Assembly: GCA_902470035.1 (NCBI GenBank)
Contig: CABREZ010000043.1
Location: 1-11,095, forward strand
Direction of reading: 5' to 3'
Length of the DNA: 11,095 nt
Source of the DNA: an uncultured Streptococcus sp.
GTDB lineage: Bacteria; Bacillota; Bacilli; Lactobacillales; Streptococcaceae
Below, piece after piece: positions 7,261 to 11,095 of this stretch; position 1 is the first letter of the stretch; every line of letters starts with the position of its first letter. The notes below the pieces were generated by a model. The model did not search any database, had not been told where the DNA came from, and saw nothing but the letters and a program-made list of their open reading frames with translations. The position numbers were made by a program, and so were the translations under genes.

Positions 7261-8190
7261 CTAGAAGAGCGCTGCATTCTTATCAATCCGACGTGCTACA
7301 ATATTAGACAGTAAAACGAGAATCAATCCGACAACTGATTGGTAAAGACCAGCCGCTGCGGCCATCGCAATATCTCCTGATTTAGCAAGTCCATTGTAGA
7401 CATAGACATCAATTACGTTTGTCACACTATAAAGGGAACCTGAGCTATGTGGGATTTGGTAGAACAATCCAAAGTCAGCACGGAAGATATTTCCGATGGC
7501 AAGGATAGTCAAGACCGTAATCAAGGAAGCCAACTGAGGAATGGTAATGTGGCGGATTCGCTGCCACTTAGATGCTCCATCCACTGTTGCTGCTTCGTAG
7601 AAGGTTGGATCAATTCCCATGATGGTTGCATAGTACATAACACTGCTATAACCAAAGCCTTTCCAGATTCCTAAGAAGAGAAGAAGCGCTGGCCAAATGG
7701 CAACCTCTGTATAGAAGTTGATTCCTTTCATCCCAAGGGAAGTCAAGATATGGTTAATCAAGCCTTTATCGACGTTTAAGAAGGCATCTGTAAAGAAGCT
7801 AATGATAACCCATGACAAGAAATAGGGGAACAACATTGATGTTTGAAACACTTTAACCAACCGTTTGGAACGCATTTCACTAAAGATAATGGCAATCCCA
7901 ACAGATACAATCAAGCCCAAGAAAATAAAGGCTAGGTTGTAAAGGACGGTATTTCTTGTAATGATATAAGCATCTTTAGAACTAAAGAGGAATTTGAAGT
8001 TATCAAATCCTACCCACTTACTCTTCATTACACTATCAATAAATCCCTCTCCGGTGATATGATAGTCTTTAAATGCGACAACGTTTCCCAAAACAGGTAT
8101 GTAGAAGAATAAAATCAACCACGCTGCACCTGGTAAAACCATCAAGAAGAAAATAAGATTTTCTCTCAAGGTCTTAACAAACTTTTTCAT
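7261..8190 (-). CDS. ngtP1: N-glycan ABC importer, permease NgtP1 (LplB-like)
   Basis: A 309-residue permease, first gene of the importer operon. A membrane helix at about 11-37 is followed by an external loop and about five further helices. The EAA loop reads EAATVDGASKWQRIRHITIP (199-218), with the conserved glycine at 205. LplB/MalF-like proteins of this length pair with YtcP-like partners, and the next gene is one. Start: ATG at 8190 with a G-rich ribosome binding site (AGGGGGGAG) 4 bases before it. A sigma-A promoter and a CcpA site lie directly upstream. No ATPase gene is present in this operon; in pneumococcus the shared ATPase MsmK energises this class of importer, so an unlinked ATPase is expected. 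Confidence 0.9.
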   Translation of the reverse strand: MKKFVKTLRENLIFFLMVLPGAAWLILFFYIPVLGNVVAFKDYHITGEGFIDSVMKSKWVGFDNFKFLFSSKDAYIITRNTVLYNLAFIFLGLIVSVGIAIIFSEMRSKRLVKVFQTSMLFPYFLSWVIISFFTDAFLNVDKGLINHILTSLGMKGINFYTEVAIWPALLLFLGIWKGFGYSSVMYYATIMGIDPTFYEAATVDGASKWQRIRHITIPQLASLITVLTILAIGNIFRADFGLFYQIPHSSGSLYSVTNVIDVYVYNGLAKSGDIAMAAAAGLYQSVVGLILVLLSNIVARRIDKNAALF

Positions 8191-8219
8191 CTGACTCCCC
8201 CCTTTGTCATTTTATTTTT

Positions 8220-8233
8220 TGGTAACGTTTACA
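8220..8233 (-). promoter_or_regulatory. CcpA catabolite-response element (cre) of the ngt operon
   Basis: The minus strand reads TGTAAACGTTACCA, a full match to the strong cre form TGWAANCGNTNNCA and nearly palindromic around the central CG. It begins at the predicted transcription start (about 8233) and extends into the leader, a position associated with CcpA repression when preferred sugars are present. Confidence 0.85.
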
Positions 8234-8239
8234 TTTTTT

Positions 8240-8268
8240 ATTATAAAACTCTATGAAAACTTTTTCAA
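8240..8268 (-). promoter_or_regulatory. Sigma-A promoter of the ngtP1-ngtP2-ngtS operon
   Basis: On the minus strand TTGAAA (8268-8263) and TATAAT (8245-8240) are separated by exactly 17 bases. The predicted start is near 8233, giving a leader of about 43 bases before ngtP1. Three AGTTT copies begin at 8271, 8261 and 8250 on the minus strand, about one helical turn apart, overlapping this promoter. Confidence 0.85.
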
Positions 8269-8279
8269 ACTCCTAATTA

Positions 8280-8293
8280 TAGAAAAAATTCTA
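8280..8293. repeat. Short palindrome upstream of the ngt -35; candidate activator site
   Basis: TAGAA (8280-8284) and TTCTA (8289-8293) are perfect inverted arms around AAAA. The centre lies about 53 bases upstream of the predicted start, where an activating response regulator commonly binds. The sequence is AT-rich, so a chance palindrome is possible. Confidence 0.35.
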
Positions 8294-8323
8294 CAAATTT
8301 ATGACATAGCCTTAAAAATGGAG

Positions 8324-8368
8324 AAAAAAGGAGAAGAAATGTCTCCATCGGACATCTTTCTCCTCCTT
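8324..8368 (-). terminator. Intrinsic terminator after the GH20C gene
   Basis: On the minus strand AAGGAGGAGAAAGATGTC (8368-8351) pairs with GACATTTCTTCTCCTT (8343-8328) with two small bulges and a 7-base loop, then runs into a U tract (8329-8324). It lies about 34 bases past the GH20C stop and separates that unit from the ngt promoter. Confidence 0.8.
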
Positions 8369-8401
8369 CAATAGCATTTTCTTTAAAGACAGCCTTTTGG
8401 A

Positions 8402-10282
8402 TTAGGTCGTATAAATGGTCGAAGCTGTCGCAATGGTATGCCACTGGTTGGCTGTTGTAGCTGCGAAATCCTTATCTCCGTAGAAATCATTAAATGGCAA
8501 GATGCCTACTTCTAGTTCGTCGATACGAGAGATAGAGCCAGCTAGATAGTCCTCCATACGGCTTTCTGCTCGCTTGATTCGTTGCAAGAGTCCACCCATA
8601 CGGATATCTACTGTATCCAAACCAAAGACTTTGTTTTCTTTCAACCATTGCTGGCTAAAGAGCTTGTGGAAGGTTTCAATCTGGCTTCTTAATTTTGGTA
8701 ATTCTTCCCTAGCAATTTGTTGCAAGCTCTCTTTATCACCTGTTTGATAGGCTTGACGAATGCGTCGGCCTACATCAACTTTGCTACTTAAAATACCGTT
8801 CAACTGAGCCTGGGTCTCAAAGAGATAAGTATAGATGCCTGCTCTTTCTGTAATGTCAGAAAGAGTCTCAGCAGCCTTAGCAAAGTGAGGCTTGTCCTGT
8901 TCAGGAGTCATGTGCTTATCAAGAATTGGGCAAAGAACATCCTGATAAAATACATAGCGGTTAGGATTGATACCACTTAGATTTCCTGGTAGATCTGGTA
9001 AAAGGTTGGCCAAATCCAGCTGCATAAAGTCCTCAACTGACAGACCTGTATTGGTCTTGAAATGAGCTGACAAACGGTCTAAATCATTGCGGTAGCTGAG
9101 TTCTGCCCAGATTTGCAAGCTTGGCAGAATAGAGAACTGAGCTGTTTCACCACCATTGTCCCCCCAACCCGTCACAATGACTTCCTTGATCTGATTGGCA
9201 CGGCAGGCTTTGTTAGCTTCGACAGCCACTAGACGGCTGAAATGGTTGTGTGGTGTGAAACCAATCCACTTCCAAGCACCACCTGCAAAGGCAATATCTT
9301 GGCTAATCTTGTGGTGATTACCGAAGTTACGGTTGTATTTTTCTTCGCTATCCTGATAATAATCCCAGTAAACCAAGGTCACACGGTCTTTTAGACGGTC
9401 TAAGTAAACACGAGTTTCTTCTGGAATTTCAACATCACGATCGTACTGGCCATCTGCTGACATGAGTTTGAAGAACATATCACTCCACATCTGGCAGTGG
9501 AAACCATACTTATCTGCGATATCTAGCACGCGCTCCAAATGTTGACACATGAGGAGGCTACGATCCACAACACCGTTTAAGATGAGGTAGCGTCCTAAAC
9601 CAACCAAGTGAGCTTCGTCCATCCCAATATTGACCTTGCGTGTATGCAGTTTAGACAGAGTGGCAAACATGCCGTCAATTAGGTCGTAAACTTTTTCTTC
9701 GCCGATGAGGAGAATGTCCTCTACATCACGAAGTTGCTGGACTTCTTTGACACCCCATTTGACAAAGGCTGATAAGTGAGCCAAGGTCTGGATACATGGT
9801 ACAAAGGTCATATCAAACTGCTGGGCGTAGGCTTCGATTTCCTGTAATTCCTCAGCTGAATAAGCCCCGCGGAAATAACCAAAATAAGGTTGCCCTTCAA
9901 TCTGGTAGGTGTCTTCCATGTAGAGCTCAAAGGTTGAATAACCCATGAGAGCCAAGACTTCAATCATCTGCTTGGCAGATGCAACATTTAGAACCGCATT
10001 TCGTGAACAATCCGCCATGTAGGCTAAATCTTCGTAAGCAGCCTGTTCTTCAATCTCCACCTTATCACCTTCTTCTAAAGCTGTTGCGAGAACAGACAAG
10101 GCGCGATAGAGTTGGTGAGGTTTGCGATAAGTCAATTGATATTCTCCGCCCTCACCCTTGATAGAGATAGAGGCTTTGTCAGACTGAGCGACTGCCACTT
10201 CTACATTGGGTAGAGAAATGTGCTTTTTTAATGCTTCGATAGATTGGGCTTGTTTAGGACTAAGTCCGATAAAACTTACCAT
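8402..10282 (-). CDS. gh20C: Cytoplasmic beta-N-acetylhexosaminidase, GH20 family (GH20C type)
   Basis: A 626-residue glycoside hydrolase, matching pneumococcal GH20C in length and, by recall, in sequence. An N-terminal alpha/beta domain (about 1-80) precedes the catalytic barrel (about 82-400). The barrel shows the paired acid residues D222-E223 in NIGMDEAH; in GH20 the Asp orients the substrate acetamido group and the Glu is the general acid. Tryptophans W266 and W373 (TGWGDNGGE) fit the substrate pocket. A helical C-terminal region (about 400-626) follows. There is no signal peptide or LPXTG sorting signal, so it should act in the cytoplasm on imported glycans, releasing terminal beta-linked GlcNAc or GalNAc. 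The ATG at 10282 has AGGAGG at 7 bases and overlaps the kinase gene by 7 bases; an upstream extension of 22 codons lacks support. Confidence 0.9.
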   Translation of the reverse strand: MVSFIGLSPKQAQSIEALKKHISLPNVEVAVAQSDKASISIKGEGGEYQLTYRKPHQLYRALSVLATALEEGDKVEIEEQAAYEDLAYMADCSRNAVLNVASAKQMIEVLALMGYSTFELYMEDTYQIEGQPYFGYFRGAYSAEELQEIEAYAQQFDMTFVPCIQTLAHLSAFVKWGVKEVQQLRDVEDILLIGEEKVYDLIDGMFATLSKLHTRKVNIGMDEAHLVGLGRYLILNGVVDRSLLMCQHLERVLDIADKYGFHCQMWSDMFFKLMSADGQYDRDVEIPEETRVYLDRLKDRVTLVYWDYYQDSEEKYNRNFGNHHKISQDIAFAGGAWKWIGFTPHNHFSRLVAVEANKACRANQIKEVIVTGWGDNGGETAQFSILPSLQIWAELSYRNDLDRLSAHFKTNTGLSVEDFMQLDLANLLPDLPGNLSGINPNRYVFYQDVLCPILDKHMTPEQDKPHFAKAAETLSDITERAGIYTYLFETQAQLNGILSSKVDVGRRIRQAYQTGDKESLQQIAREELPKLRSQIETFHKLFSQQWLKENKVFGLDTVDIRMGGLLQRIKRAESRMEDYLAGSISRIDELEVGILPFNDFYGDKDFAATTANQWHTIATASTIYTT

Positions 10283-11095
10283 TGCTTTTCCTCCTGTAAC
10301 CAGTTGACAAGGGCACCGTAGAGATTGGCATCTGCCTGATAGGTGCAAGCTTGGACGACTGGCGCAATTGTATACTCTTCATATCTTTCCACAAAGACGT
10401 CTACCGCTTTTTGCACCCCTTTGATAAAATCTGGGTTCTGACTGATAGAGCCACCTAGGCTAATGACATCTGGGTCGATCAGGTACTGAATATTGAGGAG
10501 CCCTTGAGCAAGATTACGATTCATCCGCTCAATGGCTTCTTGGCAAAGGGTATTGCCTGCTGCAGCCTCTTGGTAAACCTTTCGGCCATCCCAATCGGTT
10601 TGACCAGATTTTTCGATGACATAGCGAACCATGCTTCCTGTAGAAGCTAATAGTGACCAGTTGTTGAGTTTTTCTGCTGGTTCGATAGTTGTCATGTAAC
10701 CAAACTCTCCACCCAAGCCATGGCGACCACGGTGAAGTTTCCCATTGATAATCATGCCCCCACCAATCCCTGTGCCAATGACAACACAGGCTGCATTTTC
10801 AATCTCAGGATGAGCTAGCAGTTCACTAAGTCCAACACAGTTGGCATCATTTTCTAGATGGACAGGTAGCTGGTGATGAGCAAGGGCCTGGTACCATGAA
10901 AATCCATGAATGTAAGGAATGGCACTAATCCCCTCAATCACTCCTGTTTCTTGATTGACCGCTCCTGGAACACTCATAGCAATCCCACGATAGTCCTGTT
11001 CTGACAAGCGTTGGCCCAACCAAGCCAACAAATCTTCTAAAGTTTCTGGAGTTGGGGTGCTGGTCTTATCTAAAATCTTTCCATCAGGAGTTAGA
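10276..11095 (-). CDS. ROK-family sugar kinase (N-terminus outside the window)
   Basis: The frame is open to the window edge; 272 residues are visible and perhaps 20-25 are missing, including the first phosphate-binding loop. ROK features seen: LENDANC with the likely catalytic Asp (codon 10846-10848), the glycine-rich IGTGIGGGMI, and GLGGEFGYMT. The usual ROK zinc motif CxCGxxGC after that stretch is absent; the segment reads TTIEPAEKLNNWSLL instead. The leucine codon TTG at 11029-11031 is not a real start, because homologous sequence (LTPDGKILDK) continues upstream. No helix-turn-helix is visible, favouring a kinase over an NagC-like repressor, although the extreme N-terminus is unseen. It overlaps GH20C by 7 bases, as in pneumococcal SP_2142-SP_2141. 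A GlcNAc, mannose or related hexose substrate is plausible but not shown. Confidence 0.88.
   Translation of the reverse strand, partial: LTPDGKILDKTSTPTPETLEDLLAWLGQRLSEQDYRGIAMSVPGAVNQETGVIEGISAIPYIHGFSWYQALAHHQLPVHLENDANCVGLSELLAHPEIENAACVVIGTGIGGGMIINGKLHRGRHGLGGEFGYMTTIEPAEKLNNWSLLASTGSMVRYVIEKSGQTDWDGRKVYQEAAAGNTLCQEAIERMNRNLAQGLLNIQYLIDPDVISLGGSISQNPDFIKGVQKAVDVFVERYEEYTIAPVVQACTYQADANLYGALVNWLQEEKQW
10290..10295 (-). promoter_or_regulatory. RBS deciding the GH20C start
   Basis: AGGAGG on the minus strand lies inside the last codons of the kinase gene, 7 bases before the ATG at 10282. It supports the 626-residue GH20C protein and translational coupling between the two genes. Confidence 0.85.

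Noticed and set aside
7248..7286. N-terminal extension of ngtP2 overlapping the end of ngtP1
   Set aside because: The ATG at 7247 has an ideal AAGGAGG site and gives a normal permease N-terminus; the upstream 13 codons overlap ngtP1 and lack a ribosome binding site.
8191..8401. Riboswitch or small gene between GH20C and ngtP1
   Set aside because: The leader after the predicted start is only about 43 bases, too short for a known riboswitch class, and the rest is promoter, palindrome and terminator.
10283..10348. 22-codon N-terminal extension of GH20C
   Set aside because: It lies inside the kinase coding region in another frame; the ATG at 10282 has a strong AGGAGG and matches the expected family length.
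11029..11031. TTG as the start of the ROK kinase
   Set aside because: The frame continues upstream with family-like sequence to the window edge and the glycine-rich N-terminal phosphate-binding loop is still missing, so the gene is cut by the window.
1..11095. Mobile element, CRISPR array, phage or defence system
   Set aside because: No transposase, integrase, spaced direct repeats, terminal inverted repeats or defence-type domains were seen; the window is compact, colinear metabolic and regulatory DNA.

Overview
This window looks like chromosomal DNA from an oral/mitis-group Streptococcus. The basis is protein-level similarity recalled from pneumococcal families, low-to-moderate GC, strong AGGAGG-type ribosome binding sites and compact intrinsic terminators; no search was run. 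All genes but the first two lie on the minus strand and read right to left.

Layout: the left end holds the last codons of an unidentified plus-strand gene with its terminator, then rlmA, a 23S rRNA guanine methyltransferase. A 15-bp perfect hairpin between rlmA and the facing operon can terminate transcription from both sides. Reading leftward from the right edge are three minus-strand units: (1) a ROK-family sugar kinase (N-terminus outside the window) overlapping a signal-less GH20 beta-hexosaminidase (GH20C type), closed by a terminator; (2) a carbohydrate ABC importer with two permeases and a lipoprotein, matching the pneumococcal complex N-glycan importer NgtP1-NgtP2-NgtS, with no ATPase gene in the window; (3) a YesL-like DUF624 membrane protein, a YesM-like sensor histidine kinase and a YesN-like AraC-type response regulator, matching pneumococcal TCS07.

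The genes form a plausible sense-import-degrade module for host N-glycan fragments. The two-component system would sense extracellular glycan and activate the importer, NgtS/P1/P2 would import it using a shared ATPase encoded elsewhere, GH20C would remove terminal beta-linked HexNAc in the cytoplasm, and the ROK kinase would phosphorylate a released sugar. From memory, these pieces sit in separate loci in pneumococcus, so their adjacency here is informative. Two sequences fit the CcpA catabolite-response element: one covers the predicted transcription start of the importer operon, the other overlaps the -35 position of the DUF624/two-component operon. Together they suggest that carbon catabolite control acts on both the importer and its regulator. 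A small palindrome upstream of the importer -35 is a candidate site for the response regulator.

No tRNA, rRNA, insertion sequence, phage gene or CRISPR array was seen. The two largest non-coding gaps (4576-4769 and 8191-8401) are fully described as promoter, operator and terminator sequence. I see no wholly new system; the novelty is in the arrangement, the uncharacterised DUF624 protein and the regulatory sites.
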